A stretch of 64,000 nucleotides of DNA from NCBI RefSeq assembly GCF_000429185.2, contig NZ_AUBJ02000001.1:5332001-5396000 (forward strand). The letters run 5' to 3'. The notes under the pieces were generated by a model that had not been told where the DNA came from, ran no database searches, and worked only from the letters and a program-made list of their open reading frames with translations. Positions 1 to 8,841 of the stretch are shown here, one piece after another. The number at the start of each line of letters is the position of its first letter. The first letter of the stretch is position 1. Origin of the DNA: Actinoalloteichus caeruleus DSM 43889 (GTDB lineage: Bacteria > Actinomycetota > Actinomycetes > Mycobacteriales > Pseudonocardiaceae). A program made the position numbers and the translations under genes.

Positions 1-131
1 CGAGGACTTTTCGAGCAGGTCAGCGTGCGGTTTCGATGGGTGGGTCGACCCCGGAGCGTGATCTTCAGGTCACGGGCCTGCAACAGTGCTTGACAGTGGG
101 GCGTGTCACTCGAAGACTGGTCAAGCGAATT

Positions 132-145
132 TGGGAGCGCTCACA
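132..145. promoter_or_regulatory. CebR-like operator upstream of cebE
   Basis: The 14-bp sequence TGGGAGCGCTCACA matches the Streptomyces CebR box TGGGAGCGCTCCCA at 13 of 14 positions and contains the palindrome GAGCGCTC. CebR is a LacI-family repressor released by cello-oligosaccharides. The site lies about 65 bp before the proposed start of a solute-binding protein gene, in front of the same gene order that CebR controls in Streptomyces (cebE-cebF-cebG-bglC). The regulator gene is not in this window. Function is inferred from sequence and context. Confidence 0.75.
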
Positions 146-209
146 TGAGGTGTGGCGCCGTCGTTCCTCGAGCAGGTCGACCGTCGCACCCACCAACAGG
201 GAGTTCGAG

Positions 210-1517
210 GTGCGTGATTCAACGATGCGTCACTTATCCAGGACAACGCTGACCGTTTCGGCCGGGATGGCGGCCGTGCTGACGCTGGCCTCGTGCGGTG
301 GTGGCGGGGGAGGTGGTGGCGGCGCCGACGGTGAGATCGAGCTGACCATCGCGACCTTCGGCTCGATGGGCTACGAGGCCCTGCTGGAGGAGTACGAGGA
401 GCAGAACCCGGGCATCACCATCGTCCAGCAGCACACGGGACGGTCCCCCGCCCACCACCAGAACCTGTTCCAGAAGCTCGGCGCCGGATCGGGACTGTCC
501 GACATCGAGGCCGTGGAGGAGGGGCACATGGCCCGGGCCCGGGGTGCCTCCTCCCGCTTCAACGACCTCACCGAGATCGGTCCCGAGGGGCTCGAGGACC
601 GCTGGCAGGAGTGGAAGTACGCCGGCGGTCAGGACGCCGAGGGCCGGTTGATCGGCTATGGGACCGACATGGGCCCGCTGGCGATGTGCTACCGACAGGA
701 CCTCTTCGAGGAGGCTGGCCTGCCCTCCGACCCGGAGGAGGTGGCTCCCCTGTTCGAGACCTGGGAGGCCTACTTCGAGGCCGGCGACGAGTTCACCTCG
801 GCCGACATCGGCTCCGCCTGGTTCGACAACGGCAGCCAGGTCTTCAACGCCATGAACAACCAGCTCGAGTTCGGCTACTACGACGCCGAGGACAACCTGA
901 TCGTCGAGAGCAACGAGGACGTCCGGCACAACTGGGACCGGATGACCGCGGCGGTCGAGGGCGGCCAGTCCGCCGGGCTGGCGGCGTTCAGCAACGAGTG
1001 GGAGAGCGGGTTCGCCGACTCGGCGTTCGCGACCAAGACCTGCCCCGCGTGGATGATGGGGCCGATCAAGGAGCACTCCGGCGAGGAGCACGCCGGGCAG
1101 TGGGCCATCAGCCCGACCTTCCCCGACGGCGGCGGCAACTGGGGCGGCACCTACCTGACGGTGCCCACCCAGAGCGAGCACCCCGAGGAGGCGGCGGAGC
1201 TGGCGGCCTGGCTCACCGCCCCCGAGCAGCAGATCCGCGCCTTCGTGGCGGAGGGCCCGTTCCCGGCGCAGGTCGAGGCCCTCGACATGGAGGAGCTGCT
1301 GGAGCACCGCGACGACTACTTCGCCACCCCGGACGTCGGACCGCTCTTCTCGGAGGCGGCCAAGCGGATCGAGCGGGCGCAGTACAAGGGCCCGAGCGAC
1401 GGCGACCTGCAGGACAACGTCTTCGGACCGGCCATCCAGACCATCGAGCAGGGACTGGCCAGCCCGGACGAGGCGTGGGAGCAGGCGGTACGCGGCGCCA
1501 ACGAACTGGAGGGCTGA
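210..1517 (+). CDS. cebE: Cellobiose-type ABC transporter solute-binding lipoprotein
   Basis: Predicted extracytoplasmic sugar-binding lipoprotein of ABC solute-binding family 1, about 435 residues. It has a basic N-terminus, a hydrophobic stretch and a lipobox ending LASC, followed by a run of glycines; the cysteine (residue 29) would be lipidated. The mature part has the usual two-lobe family-1 pattern, with the early ELTIATFG strand and many acidic and aromatic residues. I chose the GTG at 210 because AGGGAG sits 6 nt upstream; an ATG at 225 is the alternative and leaves the signal peptide intact. Two permease genes and a GH1 beta-glucosidase follow, and a CebR-like box precedes it. This context argues for cellobiose or cellotriose binding. 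No ATPase gene is present, as in ceb loci served by the shared ATPase MsiK. Confidence 0.88.
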   Translation: MRDSTMRHLSRTTLTVSAGMAAVLTLASCGGGGGGGGGADGEIELTIATFGSMGYEALLEEYEEQNPGITIVQQHTGRSPAHHQNLFQKLGAGSGLSDIEAVEEGHMARARGASSRFNDLTEIGPEGLEDRWQEWKYAGGQDAEGRLIGYGTDMGPLAMCYRQDLFEEAGLPSDPEEVAPLFETWEAYFEAGDEFTSADIGSAWFDNGSQVFNAMNNQLEFGYYDAEDNLIVESNEDVRHNWDRMTAAVEGGQSAGLAAFSNEWESGFADSAFATKTCPAWMMGPIKEHSGEEHAGQWAISPTFPDGGGNWGGTYLTVPTQSEHPEEAAELAAWLTAPEQQIRAFVAEGPFPAQVEALDMEELLEHRDDYFATPDVGPLFSEAAKRIERAQYKGPSDGDLQDNVFGPAIQTIEQGLASPDEAWEQAVRGANELEG

Positions 1518-1614
1518 CCGCGACCTCCCGGACGGGGCGCCGTGACGGCGCCCCGTCCGCTCCACGACCGTCATCCGTCCGCCGCGTCCGCGCAGCCCCT
1601 ACCGAGGAGGGGAG

Positions 1615-2625
1615 TTGGCCGATCTGCGCTCCGAGACCGCCGAGGTGTCCCGGAAACCGTCTCCACCGCCCGGAGGCCGTTCAGGCTCCGGTAAGAACGA
1701 CCTGACCCTGCGACAGCGCCTCTACCGCTTCGACGTCAAGTCGGCGCCCTACTTCTACATCGCGCCGTTCTTCATCGTCTTCGGCCTGGTCGGCCTGTTC
1801 CCGCTGCTCTTCACCGCCTACGTCTCGCTGTTCGACTGGGACATGCTGGCGGACGAACAGCAGTTCGTGGGGCTCGACAACTACGCCAGGCTGATCGAGT
1901 CGGACCAGTTCTGGAAGGCGCTGGTCAACACCATCAGCATCTTCCTGCTGTCCACCGGTCCGCAGCTGGTGATCGCGGTGCTGCTGGCCGTGCTGCTGGA
2001 CGCGAGGATCCGCGCCCGCACCGGCTTCCGCGTCAGCGTGCTGATCCCGTACGTGGTGAGCCTCGTCGCCCTGGGCATCATCTTCAGCAACCTGTTCGGG
2101 CACAACTACGGTCTGATCAACAACGTGCTGGAGTTCTTCGGTTTCGACCGGATCAACTGGCACAGCGACCGCTTCGCCAGCCACGTCGCCATCGCCACGA
2201 TGGTGAACTGGCGGTGGACCGGGTACAACGCGCTCATCATCCTGGCCGCCATGCAGGCCATCCCCCGGGACCTCTACGAGGCCGCGGTCGTCGACGGGGC
2301 CGGGCCCTTCCGCCGGTTCTTCAGCGTCACGATGCCGCTGCTGCGGCCCACGCTGATCTTCGTCGTGATCACCTCGACCATCGGTGGTCTCCAGATCTTC
2401 ACCGAGCCCAAGCTGTTCAGCGACATCCCGGGCTCGAACAACGGCGGGTCGGACAACCAGTTCCAGACCATCACCCTGTTCATGTACCAGGCCGGATTCG
2501 AGCGTTTCGACCTCGGGTACGCCTCGGCGATCGCCTGGACGCTGTTCCTGCTGATCGTCGTGATCGCGCTGATCAACTTCCTGATCACCCGCCGGATCGC
2601 CTCGACCGGGGAGGAACGTCGATGA
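1615..2625 (+). CDS. cebF: Sugar ABC transporter permease (CebF-like)
   Basis: Inner-membrane permease of a carbohydrate ABC importer (MalF/UgpA type), 336 residues. About 40 polar N-terminal residues precede six predicted membrane segments, the first near residues 46-70. The cytoplasmic EAA loop that contacts the ATPase is at about 221-244 (YEAAVVDGAGPFRR and following). The start is TTG at 1615, supported by the GAGGAGGGGAG ribosome-binding region just upstream. It follows the binding-protein gene by 97 nt, and its stop codon overlaps the next permease start as ATGA, so the two permeases are probably translationally coupled. Specificity for cello-oligosaccharides is inferred from the operon, not from this protein. 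Confidence 0.92.
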   Translation: MADLRSETAEVSRKPSPPPGGRSGSGKNDLTLRQRLYRFDVKSAPYFYIAPFFIVFGLVGLFPLLFTAYVSLFDWDMLADEQQFVGLDNYARLIESDQFWKALVNTISIFLLSTGPQLVIAVLLAVLLDARIRARTGFRVSVLIPYVVSLVALGIIFSNLFGHNYGLINNVLEFFGFDRINWHSDRFASHVAIATMVNWRWTGYNALIILAAMQAIPRDLYEAAVVDGAGPFRRFFSVTMPLLRPTLIFVVITSTIGGLQIFTEPKLFSDIPGSNNGGSDNQFQTITLFMYQAGFERFDLGYASAIAWTLFLLIVVIALINFLITRRIASTGEERR

Positions 2626-3512
2626 GTACCCAGACCGCTCCCCGGCCACCGAGGACCCGACGCCGCGCGTCCGAGGGAGGAGAACACGCCTCCCTGATCA
2701 GCCGGCCGCGCTTCCTGACCTACGGCCTGCTGCTCGCGTTCGTCCTCGGGTCGGTCTTCCCGCTCTGGTGGTCGTTCATCGTCGCCAGCCACGAGAGCTC
2801 CGTGGTGCGGGAACGCATCCCACCCCTGCTGCCCGGTGCGAACTTCTTCTCCCACGCCGCCGAGGTGTTCGACACCGTTCCCTTCTGGCTGGCGTTGGGC
2901 AACAGCCTGATCGTGGCCACCACGGTGACGGTCTCGGTGGTGCTCTTCGGGACCCTCGCCGGCTACGCCTTCGCCCGGCTGCGGTTCAGGGGGAGCGGCG
3001 CCCTGTTCGCCTTCGTGGTCGCCACGCTGGCGGTACCCACCCAGCTGGGCATCATCCCCCTCTACATCGCGATGACCTCCTACGGCTGGCAGGGCCAGCT
3101 CGCCGCCGTGATCGTCCCGAACCTCGTGACCGCGTTCGGCGTGTTCTGGATGCGCCAGTACCTGGTCGGAGCGCTGCCCCACGAACTGCTGGAGGCCGCG
3201 AGGGTCGATGGGTGCAGCATGATCAGGACCTTCTGGCACGTGGTCCTGCCGATCGCCCGCCCCGCGGCCGCGATCCTCGGCCTGTTCACCTTCATGCACT
3301 CCTGGAACGACTTCCTCTGGCCCCTCGTGGTCCTGGACGCGCAGAACCCGACCGTGCAGGTGGCCCTGGAACGGCTCCAGGCCGGCTACTACACCAACTA
3401 CTCGCTGGTGCTGGCCGGGACGACGCTGGCCACGATCCCGATCCTCCTGGTCTTCGTCATCTTCGGGAAGCAGATCGTCGCCAACATCGCCCAGGGAGCG
3501 GTGAAGGGATGA
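2622..3512 (+). CDS. cebG: Sugar ABC transporter permease (CebG-like)
   Basis: Second membrane subunit of the same importer (MalG/UgpE type), 296 residues, presumed to pair with the upstream permease. A charged N-terminus of about 28 residues leads into six predicted membrane helices, the first at about 31-55. The EAA loop is at about 190-210 (LEAARVDGCSMIRTFWHVVLP). The ATG at 2622 overlaps the preceding stop codon by 4 nt, which fixes the start. A strong hairpin 21 nt after the stop may separate it from the beta-glucosidase gene. The ATPase partner is not encoded here; a housekeeping MsiK-type ATPase is expected elsewhere. Confidence 0.92.
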   Translation: MSTQTAPRPPRTRRRASEGGEHASLISRPRFLTYGLLLAFVLGSVFPLWWSFIVASHESSVVRERIPPLLPGANFFSHAAEVFDTVPFWLALGNSLIVATTVTVSVVLFGTLAGYAFARLRFRGSGALFAFVVATLAVPTQLGIIPLYIAMTSYGWQGQLAAVIVPNLVTAFGVFWMRQYLVGALPHELLEAARVDGCSMIRTFWHVVLPIARPAAAILGLFTFMHSWNDFLWPLVVLDAQNPTVQVALERLQAGYYTNYSLVLAGTTLATIPILLVFVIFGKQIVANIAQGAVKG

Positions 3513-3532
3513 GCGGGCCCGCGGGGCCCGAC

Positions 3533-3560
3533 CGCCGACCGGACGCGCCTCCGGTCGGCG
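3533..3560 (+). terminator. Hairpin after cebG
   Basis: A perfect 11-bp inverted repeat (CGCCGACCGGA / TCCGGTCGGCG) with a 6-nt loop lies just after the cebG stop. There is no T tract, which is usual for hairpins in high-GC actinomycetes. It could be a terminator or an mRNA processing site that lowers bglC expression relative to the transporter genes. A shorter GGGCCC-type hairpin lies immediately upstream. Confidence 0.5.
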
Positions 3561-3684
3561 CCTTCCCCGCGGGGTTCACCTGATCTCTCCGCCGCAGACA
3601 CACCAGCGAGCAACACCGAGCCAAGGACGGAGGCGAGGGGCGCTCCCCGGCGATCGGCCGGGGACGGCGCGCCCCCACAACGAG

Positions 3685-5115
3685 ATGACGGAACACACTG
3701 CCCAGGACCCGGCCGCGAGTTCGGCCGCCATCACGTTCCCGGAGGGATTCCTCTGGGGAGCGTCCACCGCGTCCTTCCAGATCGAGGGCTCCACCACCGC
3801 CGACGGGCGCACCGACTCCATCTGGGACGTCCTCTGCAGGAAACCCGGCGCGGTGGCCAACGCGGACACCGGTGACCCGGCGGCGGACCACTACCGCCGG
3901 GTGTCCGAGGACGTCGCGCTGATGGCGGATCTCGGACTGGCCACCTACCGGTTCTCCGTCGCGTGGCCGCGGGTGCGACCGGACGGTGGGTCGGTCAACC
4001 AGCGGGGCCTGGACTTCTACCGGGGTCTGGTCGACGAGCTGCTGGAACGCGACATCGTTCCGTGGATCACCCTCTACCACTGGGACCTCCCGCAGGCCCT
4101 GGAGGAACGGGGCGGGTGGACGAACCGGGACACCGCCTACCGCTTCGCCGAGTACGCCGACACGGTGGTCACCGCGCTCGGTGACCGGGTGCCCTACTGG
4201 ACCACGCTGAACGAGCCCTTCTGCGCGGCGTTCCTCGGGTACGCCTCCGGAGAGCACGCCCCGGGGCGGACCGAGCCGGACGCCGCGGTCGCCGCCGTGC
4301 ACCACCTGCTGGTGGCCCACGGTCTCGGCACGGCGCTGATCAGGGCGCGGCGGCCCGACGTCAAGCTGGGCATCACGCTGAACCCCGCGCCCATCGTGCC
4401 GGCGGACCCGGACGACCCGGTGGACGTCGCCGCCGCCAGGCGGGTGGACCTGGTGCGCAACCGCGTCTTCCTCGATCCGCTGTTCCGGGGCGAGTACCCG
4501 GAGGACGCCCACACGCAGTTCGACCAGTTCGGGTTCTCCGAACTCGTGCGGGACGGTGACCTGAAGCTCATCTCCCAGCCGATCGACCTGTTGGGCGTGA
4601 ACTTCTACCACGACGAGGTCGTCTCCGGGCACGGCGGGACGGAGGCGCCCTCGCTGGACGGACGTCCCACACCCCTCGTGGGCGCGGCCCCCTTCAGCAA
4701 TCCCGAGCGCGACCTGCCCAGGACCGCGATGGGTTGGCCGGTCGACCCCCGGGGGCTGACCGACCTGTTGCTGCGACTGCACCGGGAGTACCCGGGCGTT
4801 CCGCTCTACGTCACGGAGAACGGCGCGGCCTACCTGGACACGGTGGCGGAGGACGGCCAGGTCCATGACGAGGACCGCACCCGGTACCTCGACGGGCACC
4901 TGCGAGCCGTGCACGACGCCATCGAGCAGGGCGTCGACCTGCGCGGGTACTGCTGCTGGTCGCTGCTGGACAACTTCGAGTGGGCCTGGGGCTACGACCA
5001 GCGGTTCGGTGTCGTCCACGTCGACTACAAGACGCAGGAACGGACCGTCAAGGACAGCGGCAGGTTCTTCGCCCGCGTGATCAAGGCCAACGGGATACCC
5101 GGCTCCGGCGACTGA
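3685..5115 (+). CDS. bglC: GH1 beta-glucosidase
   Basis: Cytoplasmic family 1 glycoside hydrolase of 476 residues, a normal length for the family. It would split imported cellobiose and cellotriose to glucose. The general acid/base is Glu177 in TLNEP, and the nucleophile is Glu378 in YVTENG. The N-terminal FLWGASTASFQIEG motif and the C-terminal WSLLDNFEWAWGY segment, which forms part of the sugar-binding site, are intact. There is no signal peptide, consistent with intracellular action after uptake. It lies 172 nt after cebG, separated by a hairpin, and is followed by a strong terminator-like palindrome, so it probably ends the transcription unit. The start ATG at 3685 lacks a strong ribosome-binding site but gives the family N-terminus. 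Confidence 0.95.
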   Translation: MTEHTAQDPAASSAAITFPEGFLWGASTASFQIEGSTTADGRTDSIWDVLCRKPGAVANADTGDPAADHYRRVSEDVALMADLGLATYRFSVAWPRVRPDGGSVNQRGLDFYRGLVDELLERDIVPWITLYHWDLPQALEERGGWTNRDTAYRFAEYADTVVTALGDRVPYWTTLNEPFCAAFLGYASGEHAPGRTEPDAAVAAVHHLLVAHGLGTALIRARRPDVKLGITLNPAPIVPADPDDPVDVAAARRVDLVRNRVFLDPLFRGEYPEDAHTQFDQFGFSELVRDGDLKLISQPIDLLGVNFYHDEVVSGHGGTEAPSLDGRPTPLVGAAPFSNPERDLPRTAMGWPVDPRGLTDLLLRLHREYPGVPLYVTENGAAYLDTVAEDGQVHDEDRTRYLDGHLRAVHDAIEQGVDLRGYCCWSLLDNFEWAWGYDQRFGVVHVDYKTQERTVKDSGRFFARVIKANGIPGSGD

Positions 5116-5803
5116 GGACAGGCGCGGCCGGGCCGGCGCGGGGGCGCCCGAGGGTCATGACCCGGGTGCCCCCGCCCGCCATCCACCGAAGTCGGCGGAC
5201 CGGGGAGGCCGCCACCCGGAACACACCGCCCCACCGCTCGTCCGCTCCCTCCGGCTCGCGCCGGCTCCCGGTCGGCGAGTTCCACGGGCGAGGGCCAGCG
5301 CCCCTCCCGCCACCCGGCGGGAGCTCCCGGTCGGGCCGGTCCCGAGCGGGACCGACCAGCCGCCGGAGCGCCGCTGGACGTCCCGTGGACCGCGCTCGGT
5401 GCCGGAGGTGCCGCCCGGACGCCGTCCCCGGCACGGGCCGGGTCCTCCCGGCGCACCCGCCGCGCCGACGCCCCGCGCGCCCCGAGCCCGGTGCGGCCGG
5501 GGCCGCCCGAGGTGCCCGGGACCCGGTGGCGGTGGCGACGACCGCGTCCAGGGCGTTCCCCCGATGATCGTCAGTCGGGGTGACAACCGGTTCCCGACTC
5601 CCTCCTCCGGAGGAATCCTCCCGTGCCCGGGGGGAGCCGCTCGCGCGCACCGCGCGGGAAGTGTGACCGCTCCGTGTCACCAATCGGGTGCCCTGCGTGC
5701 CCGTTCGCGAGATCATCAGGGCCAGGTTCACGGTGCCGCCGCGCGGCACACCCCGGTCCCGAGCCCCAACCGCCGCCCGGGGGCCTCGCCGATGGGAGTC
5801 CTG
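5116..5803. other. Intergenic region between bglC and MFS gene
   Basis: These 688 nt hold no open frame with credible protein character. Besides the palindrome at 5138-5175 there is a perfect 12-bp palindrome TCCTCCGGAGGA at 5603-5614. The second half presumably carries the promoter of the MFS gene, but I cannot pick -35/-10 hexamers with confidence. Confidence 0.5.
5138..5175 (+). terminator. Terminator-like palindrome after bglC
   Basis: A 38-nt imperfect palindrome begins 22 nt after the bglC stop. Its core is the perfect 12-mer GGGTCATGACCC, flanked by GCGGGGGC and GCCCCCGC with a small bulge. It is a good candidate for the end of the ceb operon. There is no U tract. Confidence 0.6.
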
Positions 5804-7051
5804 ATGACCACGACAGCACGCCTCGGGACCGGGCAGCGGCCCGGGGTCCTCGTCGTCCTGCTGCTCGGTTCGACCCTGAGCGTGATGGCGGGCGCCATCC
5901 TGGGGCCGGTGATCGAGGTGCTGCGCGCCGACCTGGCCGTCACGGGAACGGCGGCGGGCCTGGTGCTCACCGCCCACTCCCTGGCGATCGCGCTCGCGAG
6001 CCCCCTGGTGGGATGGGTCATGGACCGCTGGGGGGTGCGCCGCCCGTTGGTGGTGGGGCTCCTGGTGTACGGCTTGGCCGGGGGAGCCGGGCTGGTGGTC
6101 GAGTCCTACACCCAGCTGCTGGTCACCCGCCTGGTCTTCGGTCTGGGGGCGGCGGCGGTCTTCACGGGGACGACGGTGGCGGTCCTCATGCTCTACCAGG
6201 GGACGGCCCGCGACCGCGTCGTGGGATGGCGGTCGACGGCCGTCAGCATGGGGGGTGTGCTCTGGCCGCTGATCGGGGGAGCCGCGGGAGCGGTCTCCTG
6301 GCACGGCCCGTTCGCCGTCTACCTCGTCGGAGTCCCGATCGCGATCGCGACCCTGGTGGTGCTCCCGGAGGTGCCCGCGCCGGCCCGGGGCGGTGGAGGT
6401 GGAGGACTGGTCTCGCTGCTGCGTGTGCCGCGCCTGATGGCGTACTGCGGGCTGCTCCTGGTACTGGCGATGTTGATGCTCGTCGTCGCGGTCTTCCTGC
6501 CCCAACGGCTCGCCCAGGTCGGCGTGCACAACCCCTTCGTCGTGTCGGTCTTCAGCGCGGTCCTCGCGGTCGCGATGAGCCTCGTGGGCCTGGGGTACGC
6601 CCGGATCCGGGGACGCCTCCGGTACCCGGCGATGCTGCGGGTCGCGGTGGTGGGCTGGAGTGCCGGCTTCCTCTGCCTCGGCCTGACCGACTCACCGCCG
6701 CTCATCCTGCTCGCCGTGATCGTCTTCGGTCTGGGCATGGGGCTGGCGATGCCCGCCCTCACCGTGCTGATCGCCGATGCCGCACCGCCAGCCGCACGGG
6801 CGCAGGCCGCTTCGTTGACCGGGACCGCCACCTTCGCGGGCCAGTTCGCCGCGCCGCTGCTGTTCGGTCCCCTGATGGAGGCGACCTCGATCAGGGCTGG
6901 TTTCCTGTCCGCCGCCGGCCTGTCGGTGATCCTGGTGGTGGGCCTGCTGTTCCTGCCGGCGGAGGCGCGGCAGGTGGAGGCGGCGGGCGAACCGGCGGAG
7001 GCCGCCTCGGCGACCCCGCGCGGCGCGGCCTCGGGGGAGGCGGGGAGCTGA
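5804..7051 (+). CDS. MFS transporter
   Basis: Integral membrane protein of the major facilitator superfamily, 415 residues, with about 12 predicted helices in two halves. The cytoplasmic loop between helices 2 and 3 carries the MFS signature (GWVMDRWGVRRPLVVG). A glycine-rich loop (RGGGGGG) joins the two halves. The ATG at 5804 is preferred over that at 5792 because GGGAG lies 5 nt upstream. The C-terminal tail is Glu/Ala-rich and probably cytoplasmic. The pattern is like CynX/drug-efflux-type families, but no substrate can be assigned. It stands alone, with long gene-free stretches on both sides. Confidence 0.9.
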   Translation: MTTTARLGTGQRPGVLVVLLLGSTLSVMAGAILGPVIEVLRADLAVTGTAAGLVLTAHSLAIALASPLVGWVMDRWGVRRPLVVGLLVYGLAGGAGLVVESYTQLLVTRLVFGLGAAAVFTGTTVAVLMLYQGTARDRVVGWRSTAVSMGGVLWPLIGGAAGAVSWHGPFAVYLVGVPIAIATLVVLPEVPAPARGGGGGGLVSLLRVPRLMAYCGLLLVLAMLMLVVAVFLPQRLAQVGVHNPFVVSVFSAVLAVAMSLVGLGYARIRGRLRYPAMLRVAVVGWSAGFLCLGLTDSPPLILLAVIVFGLGMGLAMPALTVLIADAAPPAARAQAASLTGTATFAGQFAAPLLFGPLMEATSIRAGFLSAAGLSVILVVGLLFLPAEARQVEAAGEPAEAASATPRGAASGEAGS

Positions 7052-7797
7052 CGGAGCTGGGCACGAGGGGCGGTGGGAGCTCCGCTCCCGCCGGGTGACC
7101 GGCTCGGGGCGCGCTTCCAGCCCTCGTCCGGGGCATGGCGTCCCGCCACCGGCGAGAACCGGGAAGGCGGAACGGACCACCGGCCCAGCTGTTTGTCCGG
7201 CATTTGGAGCAATGGAATTCCTCGGGTGGGGGAGTATTCGTTCCGGCGTCCCCGGGAAGGAACGGAGAATTCGGGCGGAACGCACTCGAGGGCATCACGT
7301 GGTGGCTCCGCCCGACTCTCCGCCCGCCCCGAACCGGCACTGCCGGGAGTGGCGGGGGAATTCGGTTCCCCGGGCGTCGGCCCGGCGGCGAACACACCTC
7401 GCGCGGTGGCGTGAGGCCTCGACCTGCCAGCCGCCGGCCCCTCCGCCATCGAGATCCGCGCAGGCGGAGGGCGCCAGGTCATCGGTGGTCGACCGGTGGT
7501 CCGCGCCGTGCGGGTCCTGCCGGAAGCAGGCGTACCACCGCCCGAAACTCCTCCTTCTGGGTGAAACGCGGCCGAATGTCGACGAGGAGTGCGCCATTAT
7601 CTTCCGCTTGTGGAGAATCGCACGCCGAGGCGCAAAGAGGGCCGATCGCGGCCACGTCTCCCGGGTGTGACGCGAGTGGGGGAGTAGCGTGTCCCTCTCC
7701 GGTTTCCGGTGTGACCGGATTCCGGTGGCCACCCGCGCCGGAGAACCGGGAAAACGAGGAAAGAGGCCGGCGTGGCTGGCCGGAAAGGGAGTGCGCA
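7052..7797. other. Intergenic region before sugar-binding gene
   Basis: These 746 nt contain no supportable gene. The long frames running through them on both strands are compositionally random. The right end holds an inverted repeat (7699-7725) and the ribosome-binding site of the next gene. Confidence 0.5.
7699..7725. promoter_or_regulatory. Inverted repeat, possible operator of the sugar ABC operon
   Basis: Two 12-bp arms, CCGGTTTCCGGT and ACCGGATTCCGG, flank a GTG spacer and are complementary at 10 of 12 positions. A further half-site-like CCGG..CCGG lies at about 7738-7749. The element is about 75 nt before the start of the binding-protein gene. A repressor or activator site is an inference from symmetry and position only. 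Confidence 0.35.
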
Positions 7798-8841
7798 GTG
7801 CGGGTCCCACCGTTCGTGACCGCCGTGCTCGGCACCGCGCTCGCGGTGTCCCTCACGGCCTGTGGTTCGAACTCGGACTACCTGCCGACCCGGGCCGAGG
7901 CCGAGGACCTGGGTGAGGAGAGCCAGCAGGTCGCCGAGGAACTCGCGGCCGAGCTGGGCATCCCGGACGTCTCCGGTGAGTCGGACGACCTGTACGTCTT
8001 CCTGCCCAAGTCGTTGGACAACCCGTACTGGGACGACGCCAGGGCCGGGATGGAGGACGCTGCGGAACGGCTCGGGGTCCGGGCGGAGTTCGTCGGCCCC
8101 CAGACCACCGACGTCGGCCAGCAGGTGCAGATGTTCGAGGCCGCCCTCGCCCGGCAGCCCAAGGGCATCGCGATCTCGCCGAACGACCCGGCGTCCGTCC
8201 TGGGCACCATCGCCACCGCGCGGGACATGGGCATCGAGGTCATCGCCTGGGACTCGCCCGTGCCCGACAGCGAGGCTCGTGGCTACATCGGGACCGACAA
8301 CACCAACGCCGGGCGGACCTTCGGTGAGCAGCTGCTGGAGCAGATCGGCGGGGAGGGCGAGATCGCCGTGATCGTCGGCTCGCTCGGCGCGGTGAACAGC
8401 CAGCAGCGGCTGACCGGGTTGCGCGAGGTCGTCGAGGCCGACCCCGACGTGGAGATCGTCGCGATCGAGGAGTCGGGCGACGCCATCGCCGAGGCGACCA
8501 GCAAGACCGAGGCGATCCTGGCCGCGCACCCCGACGTCGCGGCGATCGTCGGCGTCAACGGTGGCGACGCGCCCGGAGCCGCGACCGCCCTCCAGCAGAC
8601 GGGGCGGTGCGGCGACGTGCTGGTCGCGGGCTTCGACGCGATCCCCCAGGCCAGGGACCTGATGCGCAACGACTGCATCCAGCTGCTCGTCTCCCAGCGG
8701 CCCTACGGGATGACGGCGGCGGCCCTCCAACTGCTGGTCGCGATGGCCCAGGACGCGGACGTGGACGAGACCGAGCTGGACACCGGCGTCGTCGCCATCA
8801 CCAAGGAGACGCTCCCCGACTTCGAGCGGACCATCTCGTGA
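7798..8841 (+). CDS. Sugar ABC transporter substrate-binding lipoprotein (ribose/rhamnose type)
   Basis: Extracytoplasmic binding protein of the periplasmic-binding-protein type I-like sugar family (RbsB/RhaS-like), 347 residues. The start is GTG at 7798, with AAGGGA 7 nt upstream. The signal sequence ends in the lipobox LTAC (Cys22). The mature protein has family features: the FLPKSLDNPYWDD entry segment, repeated alpha/beta units, the IAISPNDPAS loop, and the conserved GFDAIPQARDLM hinge segment. Its stop codon overlaps the ATPase start (GTGA). Possible ligands are pentoses, rhamnose or fucose. The fucose-type catabolic operon is about 4 kb away on the other strand, so a deoxyhexose ligand is possible but not shown. 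Confidence 0.92.
   Translation: MRVPPFVTAVLGTALAVSLTACGSNSDYLPTRAEAEDLGEESQQVAEELAAELGIPDVSGESDDLYVFLPKSLDNPYWDDARAGMEDAAERLGVRAEFVGPQTTDVGQQVQMFEAALARQPKGIAISPNDPASVLGTIATARDMGIEVIAWDSPVPDSEARGYIGTDNTNAGRTFGEQLLEQIGGEGEIAVIVGSLGAVNSQQRLTGLREVVEADPDVEIVAIEESGDAIAEATSKTEAILAAHPDVAAIVGVNGGDAPGAATALQQTGRCGDVLVAGFDAIPQARDLMRNDCIQLLVSQRPYGMTAAALQLLVAMAQDADVDETELDTGVVAITKETLPDFERTIS

Noticed and set aside
234-1574. 446-codon open frame on the minus strand opposite cebE
   Set aside because: Antisense frames stay open by chance in very GC-rich genes. The translation is Leu/Gly/Arg-rich without domains, while the plus frame is a clear lipoprotein. The same applies to most long antisense frames here, for example 2274-3299, 3457-5019, 24608-26782 and 30554-32869.
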